Both the position numbers and the translations under genes were made by a program. From contig JAACJQ010000060.1 of NCBI GenBank assembly GCA_016879935.1, positions 1 to 64,000 on the forward strand: a DNA stretch of 64,000 nt. Reading direction: 5' to 3'. Shown here in pieces: positions 10,907 to 18,323 of the stretch. The DNA is from Archangiaceae bacterium. GTDB lineage: Bacteria; Myxococcota; Myxococcia; Myxococcales; Myxococcaceae. Every line of letters starts with the position of its first letter. Position 1 is the stretch's first letter. The notes beneath the pieces are model-generated. The model was given only the letters and a program-made list of their open reading frames with translations. It did not search any database and was not told where the DNA came from.

Positions 10907-12586
10907 TCAGCGGGTCAGGTGCTCGACGACCGGCCCGAGGGCCAGCGCCGGCACGAAGGTGAGCGCTCCGACGAGCGCGACGACGAACGCGAGCAAGACG
11001 ACGAACATCGGGCCGTGGGTCGGCAACGTTCCGCTCGACGGCGGCACCCGACGCCTGGCGGCGAACGACCCGGCCAACGCGAGCACCGGCACGATGACCC
11101 AGTAGCGGCCGACCAGCATCACCAGGCCGATGGCGATGGCGTAGAACGGCCCGTTCACCGTCAGCCCGCCGAAGGCAGAGCCGTTGTTGTTGGCGCCAGA
11201 CGAGAACGCGTACAGCATTTCGCTGAACCCATGCGCACCGCCGTTGCCGACGGCAGCCACGCCTTCGGGAAGCACGCAGGCGACGGCGGTTCCGAGCAGC
11301 GCGGCGGCCGACGGGAAGAGCACCGCGAGCGACGCCATCTTCATCTCGAACGCGCCGACCTTCTTGCCCAGGTACTCCGGCGTTCGGCCCACCATCAGCC
11401 CTGCGATGAAGACGGCCAGCACCGCATACACGAGCAGGCCGTACAGCCCGCTCCCGACGCCGCCGAAGACGACCTCGCCCAGCTGCATCAGCCACATGGG
11501 CCCGAGCCCACCGAGTGGCGTGAAGCTGTCGTGCATGGCGTTGACCGAGCCGTTCGACGCCGCGGTGGTGGCGACGGCCCAGAGCGCGCTCGCCCCGACG
11601 CCGAAGCGCACCTCTTTACCTTCCATGTTGCCGCCGCTCACGTCGACCCCGGTCATCGAGAGCGCTGCGGTTGGCTGGTGCTCGGCCCAGAGGGTGAGCC
11701 CTGCGAGCGGAACGAAGAGCGCCACCATCGTCGCGTAGAGGGCCCAGCCCTGCCGGCGATCGCGCACGAGGTGTCCAAACGAGAAGCAGAGCGCCGCGGG
11801 GATGAGCAGAATCGCCAACAGCTCGAGCAGGTTCGTCACCGGCGTGGGGTTCTCGAACGGGTGCGCGCTGTTCACGTTGTAGAAGCCGCCGCCATTGGTG
11901 CCGAGCTGCTTGATGGCGACCTGCGAGGCGACGGGCCCGACCGCGAGCGTCTGCTCTGCCCCCTCGAGCGTCGCGACCTTCACGTTGGCGGCGAAGGTCT
12001 GCACGACGCCCTGCGAGGCGAGCACGAGGGCCAACACCACGCTCAACGGCAACAACACGAACAGGGTCGAGCGTGAGAGGTCGACCCAGAAGCTCCCCAG
12101 CCCGGGCGACTTCTCGGCGCGAAGCCCACGAACGAGCGCCGTCAGCACTGCGATGCCCGTGGCGGCCGACACGAAGTTCTGCGTCGTGAGGGCCACCATC
12201 TGGGTGAGGTGGCTCATGGTCGTCTCACCCGCGTACGCCTGCCAGTTGGTATTGCTGGCGAAGCTCACGGCCGTGTTGAACGCCACCTCGGGCCCGACGC
12301 CCGGCAGCTGTGCAGGATTGAGCGGCAGCGCCCCCTGCAATCGCTGCAACACGTACACGACGAGCAGCCCGAGCAGATTGAACACGAGCACGCTCGCCGC
12401 ATAGCGGGGCCACGGCATCGACTCCGCCACGTCGACGCCAGCGAGCCGAAAGAGCAGCGACTCGACCTTGCGCACGGGCGCAGGCAGCGCGCCGTCGAGC
12501 ACGAGCGCGATGAACCGGCCGAGCGGCACCGCGACGAGCGTCAGGCCCACCAGGAAGACGACCAACAGCCCGAACGAGGCGCTCAT
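10907..12586 (-). CDS. kdpA: Potassium-transporting ATPase K+ channel subunit KdpA
   Basis: 559 residues from [13 protein letters not shown]. This ATG overlaps the kdpF stop (ATGA), which fixes the start against an in-frame upstream ATG. It has about ten hydrophobic segments and the four selectivity-filter regions: [30 protein letters not shown], the [17 protein letters not shown] block and [13 protein letters not shown]. It forms the K+ pathway of the KdpFABC pump in the inner membrane. Confidence 0.97.
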   Translation of the reverse strand: MSASFGLLVVFLVGLTLVAVPLGRFIALVLDGALPAPVRKVESLLFRLAGVDVAESMPWPRYAASVLVFNLLGLLVVYVLQRLQGALPLNPAQLPGVGPEVAFNTAVSFASNTNWQAYAGETTMSHLTQMVALTTQNFVSAATGIAVLTALVRGLRAEKSPGLGSFWVDLSRSTLFVLLPLSVVLALVLASQGVVQTFAANVKVATLEGAEQTLAVGPVASQVAIKQLGTNGGGFYNVNSAHPFENPTPVTNLLELLAILLIPAALCFSFGHLVRDRRQGWALYATMVALFVPLAGLTLWAEHQPTAALSMTGVDVSGGNMEGKEVRFGVGASALWAVATTAASNGSVNAMHDSFTPLGGLGPMWLMQLGEVVFGGVGSGLYGLLVYAVLAVFIAGLMVGRTPEYLGKKVGAFEMKMASLAVLFPSAAALLGTAVACVLPEGVAAVGNGGAHGFSEMLYAFSSGANNNGSAFGGLTVNGPFYAIAIGLVMLVGRYWVIVPVLALAGSFAARRRVPPSSGTLPTHGPMFVVLLAFVVALVGALTFVPALALGPVVEHLTR

Positions 12587-12675
12587 GACAGCCTCTCGGG
12601 AAACAGGAGCGCGATGCCCAGATAGACGAGCAAACCCGCCGCCAGCGCGCCAGCGAGCCACAGGAGCGCGCTCAT
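12583..12675 (-). CDS. kdpF: KdpF, 30-residue Kdp accessory peptide
   Basis: Thirty codons encode one hydrophobic helix (ALLWLAGALAAGLLVYLGIALLF is split here as ALLWLAGALAAGLLVY plus LGIALLF) ending FPERLS. The single helix and basic-acidic C-terminus match KdpF, which packs against KdpA and stabilises the complex. It overlaps both its upstream neighbour and kdpA by ATGA, so all three should be translated in sequence. Automated gene finders often miss it because of its size. Confidence 0.88.
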   Translation of the reverse strand: MSALLWLAGALAAGLLVYLGIALLFPERLS

Positions 12676-12758
12676 GACGACAGCCTCCGGCAGAGCGCGA
12701 CCAGGCCCCACGTGAGCGCGAAGAAAGCCACCGTTCCGACGATGAGCACGAGCTCCAT
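12672..12758 (-). CDS. 28-residue membrane peptide upstream of kdpF
   Basis: Twenty-eight codons: MELVLIVGTVAFFALTWG followed by LVALCRRLSS. It has one predicted membrane helix and a basic C-terminus. A strong ribosome site (GAGGAGGT, about four bases before the ATG) precedes it. The start overlaps the stop of the preceding 54-codon gene (TGATG) and the stop overlaps kdpF (ATGA). The tight coupling argues that it is translated. From memory, similar short one-helix reading frames precede kdpF in other high-GC bacteria, but this could not be checked. It may be a further KdpFABC accessory peptide (inference). Confidence 0.7.
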   Translation of the reverse strand: MELVLIVGTVAFFALTWGLVALCRRLSS

Positions 12759-12922
12759 CACGACCTCCTCAGCAACTGGGCGATGGCGAACGCTGCGATG
12801 AGCAACCCCAGGCTGCTCTCCGCCCCCAGCGGCGCTCCGACAGCCAGGGCGTGGGCGCCTGGCAAGACACCAATCACGAGCAGGGCCCACATGGCTGCCC
12901 GCTGAGCAGACTCGCGCGCCAT
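12758..12922 (-). CDS. 54-residue hydrophobic protein in the kdp operon
   Basis: Fifty-four codons beginning MARESAQRAAMWALLVIGV. There are two hydrophobic stretches (about residues 11-30 and 37-50) and a basic end LLRRS. It starts eight bases after the stop of the porin gene and its stop overlaps the start of the 28-residue peptide gene. Internal ATG codon 11 is an alternative start. The function is unknown. Position and hydrophobicity suggest a membrane partner of the Kdp pump or a spacer gene between the porin and kdpF. Confidence 0.55.
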   Translation of the reverse strand: MARESAQRAAMWALLVIGVLPGAHALAVGAPLGAESSLGLLIAAFAIAQLLRRS

Positions 12923-12930
12923 GACCTGAC

Positions 12931-14262
12931 TCACAGTTTGATACCGAGCGAGACGGTGAACCGGTCTTCGGTGTTGCGGAGGTCTGGCGCCCAGCCCTCG
13001 ACCGCAGAGCCTGGAGCGCCTTGATTTCCACCCGGAGGTGTCACGCCTCCCGGCCCCGAGAAGTAGGGCACGCTCGCGGCGCGATGGTTGTATTCGAAGA
13101 CGAACTTCACGAACTCGACGGGCGAGAAGTCGGCCGAGACCTGCGTGTCCCAGGCTTGATACCGATCGCCCGGGTTCGCAGTGAAGTACGGCGTTCCCGA
13201 GAACGCGGTCGCCCCGTTGATGGGCGGCAGCAGCACCAGATAGCGGCCGGGGTTGGTGATGGCACCGCCGCCGACCGTGAGGCCGATGCGGTTCTCCCAG
13301 AACCAGAGCCGGTTGTAGGCCATGAAGCCCGCGAAGTACTGGTCACCGCACGAGACGCCGCCTCCGAACTCACAGCCGAGATCGAGCGTCAACGACGCGG
13401 CCGCGCGGCTGAGCACCGCCGAACGATTGTCGTGGTACTTCACCATCACGCTGTCGTCGGTGTGCACGCGACGGCGATCGGGGTTTCCCAGCGTGTCGGT
13501 GCCGATGTACTGGTTTCCCACGAAGGCGAACCAATCGGTCGGCCGCCAGGCCACCTGCATTCCAAACCCCGGCGCCTGGTTGAACTTGCCGTAGGCCTGC
13601 CAGCCATTGACCAGCCAGGGCTCGATCTTCAGCTTGTCTGAAGTGAAAATCTGAACACGCACGCCATTGAAGAACCACGGCGTGTTCGAAGAGACGTACG
13701 AGGGCTGATACGTCCAGTTGTCGTAGTTGTAATAGCTCCACAGCCCGACGTACGACATGAAGATGCCAGCCTGCACGTTGATGCCGTGCAGCACGTCGAC
13801 GTGGTACCCGGCGTAGGCCTCGGAGATGTATCGATAGGCGTCTTCGAGCTTCCACTGCCCACGAGCCGGGCTCGCGTCATTTCTCGGAGTCGTCTGCGAG
13901 TACATGCCAAACTGAGTCATCAGCCTGGCGTGTGCACCTTTGTAGTAGAAATCACCGCCGAGCCCGAGCTGGGTGACCTGGAACTCACCGCTTCGGAAGA
14001 CCTCACTCGAGCCCGAGATGGTGTCGTCGACCGGGTTCCAGAGGCTGTGGTGGTAGACGGTGTCGACCCGCAGCTCGCCTGTGAACGGCCCGTACGAGAG
14101 CGGTCGCGTCGTCGGGCCCAGGTTGCCCGGCATCCACGAGAAGTCACCGAAGCCGAAGGCCACCTTCTCGGGCGCGAACGGAGACGGGCCGGCGCCACCA
14201 TCGGTCTCGGCCAGACCAGGCACCGCCAACATCAGGGTGAGGGTGAAGAGCTGCGCTTGCAT
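12931..14262 (-). CDS. Outer-membrane beta-barrel porin (BBP2/OmpL-like), first gene of the kdp operon
   Basis: 443 residues with signal peptide MQAQLFTLTLMLAVPGLA. The mature part is rich in alternating aromatic/polar strands (SYVGLWSYYNYDNWTYQPS, NGVRVQIFTSDKLKIEPW, NGWQAYGKFNQ) and ends VSLGIKL, like putative beta-barrel porin-2 family members. It lies directly upstream of the Kdp genes in the same direction with only eight bases to the next start, so it probably admits K+ or another solute through the outer membrane when Kdp is induced (inference). The specific BBP2 assignment is from memory. Confidence 0.75.
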   Translation of the reverse strand: MQAQLFTLTLMLAVPGLAETDGGAGPSPFAPEKVAFGFGDFSWMPGNLGPTTRPLSYGPFTGELRVDTVYHHSLWNPVDDTISGSSEVFRSGEFQVTQLGLGGDFYYKGAHARLMTQFGMYSQTTPRNDASPARGQWKLEDAYRYISEAYAGYHVDVLHGINVQAGIFMSYVGLWSYYNYDNWTYQPSYVSSNTPWFFNGVRVQIFTSDKLKIEPWLVNGWQAYGKFNQAPGFGMQVAWRPTDWFAFVGNQYIGTDTLGNPDRRRVHTDDSVMVKYHDNRSAVLSRAAASLTLDLGCEFGGGVSCGDQYFAGFMAYNRLWFWENRIGLTVGGGAITNPGRYLVLLPPINGATAFSGTPYFTANPGDRYQAWDTQVSADFSPVEFVKFVFEYNHRAASVPYFSGPGGVTPPGGNQGAPGSAVEGWAPDLRNTEDRFTVSLGIKL

Positions 14263-14301
14263 GACGACCTCCGTGGTCGAGCCAAGGTGTCGCGTCTCGA
14301 A

Positions 14302-14359
14302 TCAAGCGGGCGTCAAGACTCGGAACCCGCGCATCAAGGCGGCATCAAGCCAGCTCAAA
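14302..14359. promoter_or_regulatory. Helically phased TCAAG array, candidate KdpE-type operator
   Basis: In the 168-base gap between the kdp/porin operon and the sigma-factor gene, TCAAG begins at 14302, 14313, 14334 and 14345, with TCAAA at 14355. The spacings of 11, 21, 11 and 10 bases are one or two helical turns. Tandem half-sites on one DNA face are the pattern bound by OmpR/PhoB-family dimers. It lies 40-97 bases upstream of the porin ATG. KdpE is the obvious candidate binder. Confidence 0.55.
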
Positions 14360-14430
14360 GCGCCGTGAATTCAGCCAGTTGAGGCCGCCTTGAAACTCGG
14401 GCCGGGGTCCGCTCATCTGTCTGTCGCACC

Positions 14431-15030
14431 GTGCTCCGACTGCTTCGCCGCGAAGAGGTCATCACCCCCGAGACGCCCGACGAGGCGCTGGTTCGCCGTG
14501 CGCAGAAGGGTGAGTCGCAGGCCTTCAAGGCGCTCTTCGAGCGGCACGTGCTGGCGGTGCGGCGCTTCCTGCGAGACCTCATTCGCGACACCGACGCCGC
14601 TGACGACGCGACCCAGGAGACCTTCACGCGCGCCCACGTTCAGCTCCCGAAGCTGGGCGACCACGACCGCTTCAAGCCGTGGGTCTTCGGCATCGCGCGC
14701 AACGTCGCCTTCGAGGTGAGACGGGTTCGACAGCACCAGCCTCTCGAGAGCGGCGACGACGACGACGTGCCTGCGGCGGTGCTCCCCGCCCCCGACCCCG
14801 AGCGCACCCTGCTCGACCGCGAGCTCGAAGGGCACCTCACTGACGCCCTCGCTTCGCTCTCCGAGCACCGGCGCGCGGCGTTGCTGCTCCGCCTCGATCA
14901 CGGCCTTTCGTACGACGACATCGCCGACGCCATGGGCTGGACGTTGCCGATGGTGAAGAATGAGATTCACCGAGCACGCCTGTCGTTGAGGGCGTCTCTG
15001 CTCCCGCATCTGGGAGGGCCGACCACATGA
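14431..15030 (+). CDS. ECF-type RNA polymerase sigma factor
   Basis: 199 residues from a GTG start. Region 2 includes LVRRAQKGESQAFKALFERH, DAADDATQETFTRAH and FKPWVFGIARNVAF; region 4 (about 130-185) has LSEHRRAALLLRLDHGLSYDDIA and MVKNEIHRARLSLR. It directs RNA polymerase to an envelope- or stress-type regulon. Its stop overlaps the anti-sigma start (ATGA). It is transcribed divergently from the kdp operon and shares its upstream region, so cross-regulation is possible. Confidence 0.93.
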   Translation: MLRLLRREEVITPETPDEALVRRAQKGESQAFKALFERHVLAVRRFLRDLIRDTDAADDATQETFTRAHVQLPKLGDHDRFKPWVFGIARNVAFEVRRVRQHQPLESGDDDDVPAAVLPAPDPERTLLDRELEGHLTDALASLSEHRRAALLLRLDHGLSYDDIADAMGWTLPMVKNEIHRARLSLRASLLPHLGGPTT

Positions 15031-15500
15031 GCCGCTGCGGAAAAACCCACCTGCTCGACGCTGCCGTTCAGGGAGAAATCCCCGATGAGGCGCTGCGAGA
15101 ACATGCCGAGACCTGCCCGCGCTGCCGACATGAGCTGCACTGGCTCGAGACCGAACGCCGCGTCTTCCGCGAACGTGCCGCCCGCGACGAAGTGCAGTCG
15201 TTGTGGAAGGGCGTCGCGCAGCGCACCGGCGCCGAGCCGCGCCGTCGCGCCTTCAACCGTGCCATCGTCGCCGTGGCGGCCACGCTATTCGTCGTGCTGG
15301 GCGTTGGCCGGGTGATTCTGGGAGCCCCCGCGTCGTCGTCGGGCCTCGACGCCAGCATCGTCGCCTACGCAGACGACTCCGACGACGCCCTGGTCACCGA
15401 GAACGCCTTCTCTGCCGAGCGCGCCGAGCTGTGCTCCCGAGCGAAGGGCATCGGCTTCTATTGCGGCTACGTGCCAGCGAGCGTGATCGCCTCACGCTGA
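15027..15500 (+). CDS. Zinc-finger anti-sigma factor, single membrane span
   Basis: 157 residues. The N-terminal cytosolic part carries the ZAS zinc motif His26-x3-Cys30-x2-Cys33 (HAETCPRC). A membrane helix follows at about 79-98, then a short extracytoplasmic tail with two Cys residues (ELCSRAKGIGFYCGY). It is coupled to the sigma gene by ATGA overlap and so should bind and hold that sigma factor. The released signal is unknown. Confidence 0.88.
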   Translation: MSRCGKTHLLDAAVQGEIPDEALREHAETCPRCRHELHWLETERRVFRERAARDEVQSLWKGVAQRTGAEPRRRAFNRAIVAVAATLFVVLGVGRVILGAPASSSGLDASIVAYADDSDDALVTENAFSAERAELCSRAKGIGFYCGYVPASVIASR

Positions 15501-15633
15501 ACCTGGTCCTGAATGGACCATCGACGCACCACTGGAGCGCGCCCGCGCAGGCGCGTCTGGCTCGGGCGACAACCCAAGCGGCTGGAAGCAGACCGGTCTT
15601 TCCGTGGCACGGATGATGATCTGGGTCGGGCGC

Positions 15634-15933
15634 ATGAAGCGCTCCCTCATCGTCCTCTTTCTGGCCTCGATGCTCTCGACCGTCGCGATCGCCTCGAACC
15701 CGCGGAAGCAGGTCTCGTTGCCGGTTGGCCACTCGATGACGATGGCGATGCCCGCGAATGTCACCTCGGTTCGGGTCGACGACCCCTCGCTGGTCGAGGT
15801 GAAACGACAGGGCCGCAAGGTGACGTTGGTCGCGTTGTCGAAGGGCAGCACCGAGGCGACCGTGATGACGGCCGAGGGCGAGCACCACTTCCGCGTCTAC
15901 GTCGCCGCTGACAAGTACGCGCTGCCGCAGTGA
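15634..15933 (+). CDS. Small exported protein, pilus/secretin N-domain-like
   Basis: 99 residues from MKRSLIVLFLASMLSTVAIA, a clean signal peptide; an in-frame GTG at 15604 would add ten residues in front of it. The mature part (VSLPVGHSMTMAMPANVTSVRVDDPSLVEV, split here, then VTLVALSKGSTEATVM) resembles the stand-alone N-terminal domain of type II/III secretion and pilus assembly proteins (PF13629-like). It has the same layout as the 90-residue protein at 44325. No secretin gene is nearby, so its role is unknown. Confidence 0.65.
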   Translation: MKRSLIVLFLASMLSTVAIASNPRKQVSLPVGHSMTMAMPANVTSVRVDDPSLVEVKRQGRKVTLVALSKGSTEATVMTAEGEHHFRVYVAADKYALPQ

Positions 15934-16015
15934 CCTCTGGCCTCGAACCGACACGCTGAATGAAGCAGACTCCCGCTGGCCCCGGCGTCGTTCGCCGACG
16001 AGCCCAGGAGTCGCG

Positions 16016-17155
16016 ATGATCCGTTTCCATCACGCCGTCACCGCGTTTGCCGTGGCCTTCGTGTGCTCTTGCGGGAGCGCTCGAATCGAAATGGGCGGGA
16101 ACACCGCCGGCGGTCGGGCTGGCGGCTCGACCGCTGGTGGAGCTGCAGGCGGGAGTTCCTTCGCTGGCGGCGCACCACGCGCAGGGGGCGCTGCATCGGC
16201 TGGCGGCTTCGCCTCGGCTGGTGGCTTCGCCTCGGCTGGTGGCTTCGCCTCGGCTGGCGGCTCCGCCTCGGCTGGTGGCTTCGCCTCGGCTGGCGGCTCC
16301 GCATCAGCTGGCGGCTCACCGTCAGCAGGTGGCTCCGCATCGGCTGGTGGCTTCGCATCGGCTGGCGGCTCTGCATCGGCTGGCGGCTCACCGTCAGCAG
16401 GTGGCTCCGCATCAGCGGGCGGGTCCCCGACCGCGGGCGGTACGTCTTCGGGCTTCGATGGCGGCAGCTTCATCGACCGCGGCCCCGTCAGCCCGGGCGC
16501 GAGCGTCTTCTCCCTCGGCCTCCGCGGAAACAACAACGTCGTCTACCGCTTCGAGTGCCCGGCCCTCGGCACGGCCGTGCAGGAGTCCATCTGGGGCACT
16601 CCCATCTACACCGACGACTCCCCCATCTGCTGGGCCGGCATGCACTCGGGGAAGGTCTCACGCGCGATGGGCGGCGGGGTCTTCATCGAGGTGCTGCCCG
16701 GCGTCTCGTCGTACGTCGGCTCGTTCCGCAGCGGGGCCGTGAGCCTCGACTACGGCGTGTTCGACGGCAGCTATCTGGTCGTCGGCGCGCCCACGACGCC
16801 CGCAGTTCCGTATGACGGCGGCACGCTCTGGCAGGGCACGGCGGTGATGTCGCAGGGCCTCATCGACTGGGAAGAGAACCCGCAGGCGCTTCGTGGCGCG
16901 TGGGGCGTGCGCTACCAATACACCTGCCCCTCGAACCCGACCGCGGCGCTGGGCACCATCTGGGGCTCGAGCATCTACACCGACGACTCGCGCATCTGCG
17001 TCGCGGGCGCCCACTCCGGCGTCATCACCCGAACCGGAGGCTCCGTCACCATCGAGATCGTCCCCGGCGTCTCGGCCTACCCGTCGACCACTCGCAACGG
17101 CATCATCAGCAACGGGTTCGGCTCGTACACCGGCAGCTTCCTCGTGGTGCCATGA
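16016..17155 (+). CDS. Lipoprotein with Ala/Ser/Gly repeat stalk and two LCCL domains
   Basis: 379 residues. The signal ends in a plausible lipobox (FVCSC, Cys19). A low-complexity stalk follows: 14 hexapeptides of the form ASAGGF/S (residues 60-143). Two homologous domains of about 75 residues follow (about 178-252 and 300-378). Each carries IWGTPIYTDDSPICWAG or IWGSSIYTDDSRICVAG, a Gly-rich HSG turn, an EVLPG/EIVPG strand and a GSFRSG/STTRNG turn, which is the LCCL fold pattern. It is probably surface exposed. Ligand and role are unknown. The stop overlaps the next gene. Confidence 0.75.
   Translation: MIRFHHAVTAFAVAFVCSCGSARIEMGGNTAGGRAGGSTAGGAAGGSSFAGGAPRAGGAASAGGFASAGGFASAGGFASAGGSASAGGFASAGGSASAGGSPSAGGSASAGGFASAGGSASAGGSPSAGGSASAGGSPTAGGTSSGFDGGSFIDRGPVSPGASVFSLGLRGNNNVVYRFECPALGTAVQESIWGTPIYTDDSPICWAGMHSGKVSRAMGGGVFIEVLPGVSSYVGSFRSGAVSLDYGVFDGSYLVVGAPTTPAVPYDGGTLWQGTAVMSQGLIDWEENPQALRGAWGVRYQYTCPSNPTAALGTIWGSSIYTDDSRICVAGAHSGVITRTGGSVTIEIVPGVSAYPSTTRNGIISNGFGSYTGSFLVVP
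16193..16444. repeat. 18-bp coding tandem repeat, 14 units
   Basis: Fourteen consecutive 18-bp units (consensus like GCATCGGCTGGCGGCTTC) encode ASAGGF/S/PSAGGS hexapeptides inside the LCCL lipoprotein gene. A segment containing CCGTCAGCAGGTGGCTCC recurs exactly 72 bp apart (four units), which suggests recent block duplication. Unit number could change by slippage without shifting the frame. Confidence 0.95.
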
Positions 17156-17589
17156 ACCGCCTCGCGCTCCTCGCCCTGCTCTCGTTGGCGGGCTGCAACG
17201 AGAAGTCACGCTCGACCGACACCCGCAGCACCACGCTCAAGACGCCGAAGGAGCGCACCACCTTTCTCTGCGCCTACGCACTCTGCGCCTCACCCGTGAA
17301 GGACGCTGCGTTTCACGTCGTCTTCCACGACAACTCCGGTGGACTGCTCGCTGGGCCCGACGACAGCGACATTCGAGCCGTCGTCTCGGTCGACAAAGAC
17401 GACCTCGAGAAGTGGACTCGCAGCTGCGTGCCCGCGCGCGTCGAGGCGAGACCCGAGTGGCTGACGGAGATCGCCAAAGGCACCAGCCTGAACCCGACGA
17501 GCGCGCCCGATGGCTACCGCTGTGGGAACGAGCTGCGCGCGATTCACGTGAAAGACGGGCTCGTGGTGCGGCGCATCAGCACCGAGTGA
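17152..17589 (+). CDS. Hypothetical lipoprotein
   Basis: 145 residues starting at the ATG that overlaps the previous stop (ATGA). The signal MNRLALLALLSLAGC gives a good lipobox with Cys15. The mature part has four further Cys residues (FLCAYALCAS, RSCVPAR, YRCGNEL), a V-F-H-D strand region and no domain I recognise. Coupling to the LCCL lipoprotein suggests a joint surface or periplasmic role. Confidence 0.75.
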   Translation: MNRLALLALLSLAGCNEKSRSTDTRSTTLKTPKERTTFLCAYALCASPVKDAAFHVVFHDNSGGLLAGPDDSDIRAVVSVDKDDLEKWTRSCVPARVEARPEWLTEIAKGTSLNPTSAPDGYRCGNELRAIHVKDGLVVRRISTE

Positions 17590-17590
17590 C

Positions 17591-18250
17591 TCAGCGGCAG
17601 ACGCCGGCCACACACATGCGGCCAGCGGAGCACACGGTACACGCCGCGCCCATCACCCCGCAGGTGTTGACGCTGGGCGGCTGGCAGACACCGGCCTGAC
17701 AACAGCCCATCGGGCACGTGGTTCTCGAGCACCCCACCGCTCCACAGACACCGCCTGCCTGACAGGAATTGCCGGGAGTGCAGCCCTGGCACACCCCGCC
17801 GTCGAGGCCGCACGCAAGGTCGTCGAGCCCTCGCTGACACGTTCCCAGCGCGTCGAAGCAGCCGAAGCACCGCGTGCTGATGCAGCGCCCTGCCTCGCAC
17901 CGCGTGCCCGTCGCACACACCGAGCACACGCCGCCGTCGGCGCCACAGGCTTCGGGCAGGTTTCCCGGCTGGCACTCGGTGTCGACGCGACACCCGGCGG
18001 CACAGTTGAGAACGATGGGGCCTGCGTCGGGCGGGCCGGCGTCGACCGGCTGCACACACACGCTCGCCAGGCACCGCCCAGGAGCGGGGCAGGTGCCGCA
18101 CACCACCCCACCTTTCCCGCAGAAGTTCCGGCTCGTTCCAGCGAGGCACTCACCCGTCGAATCGCAGCAGCCCGTGCAGTTCGACCGGTCGCAAGGAGGA
18201 GGACACGCCAGCGTGAACAGAACGACGAAGACCAACCCCAGCTGCCGCAT
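17591..18250 (-). CDS. Cysteine-rich lipoprotein
   Basis: 219 residues with lipobox FTLAC (Cys16). The rest is built from short Cys-rich modules such as CTGCCDSTGECLAG, GTCPAPGRCLASVC and CPMGCCQAGVCQPP, likely disulfide-bonded. The C-C-x5-C-x-P/A-G pattern closely matches the opening of the giant lipoprotein at 60493 (CPDGCCTSAGVCQPG). This is a family type common in myxobacteria with no known function. It is convergent with the lipoprotein at 17152, with one base between stops. Confidence 0.75.
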   Translation of the reverse strand: MRQLGLVFVVLFTLACPPPCDRSNCTGCCDSTGECLAGTSRNFCGKGGVVCGTCPAPGRCLASVCVQPVDAGPPDAGPIVLNCAAGCRVDTECQPGNLPEACGADGGVCSVCATGTRCEAGRCISTRCFGCFDALGTCQRGLDDLACGLDGGVCQGCTPGNSCQAGGVCGAVGCSRTTCPMGCCQAGVCQPPSVNTCGVMGAACTVCSAGRMCVAGVCR

Positions 18251-18323
18251 GGGTCGTGACTCAACCGCACCTCGGAAGGCAGAGCCAGCGTCAGCGAACG
18301 AGTCGACCTATAGTGCGCCGTCT

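Noticed and set aside
10899-11495. Upstream extension of kdpB
   Set aside because: It runs through kdpA; the ATG at 10898 lies eight bases after the kdpA stop and starts the known family N-terminus.
16193-16444. CRISPR array
   Set aside because: Units are contiguous 18-mers in frame with no spacers.
16030-16536. Minus-strand frame rich in PPADAE repeats opposite the LCCL stalk
   Set aside because: Arises from the 18-bp tandem repeat; no start or signal evidence.
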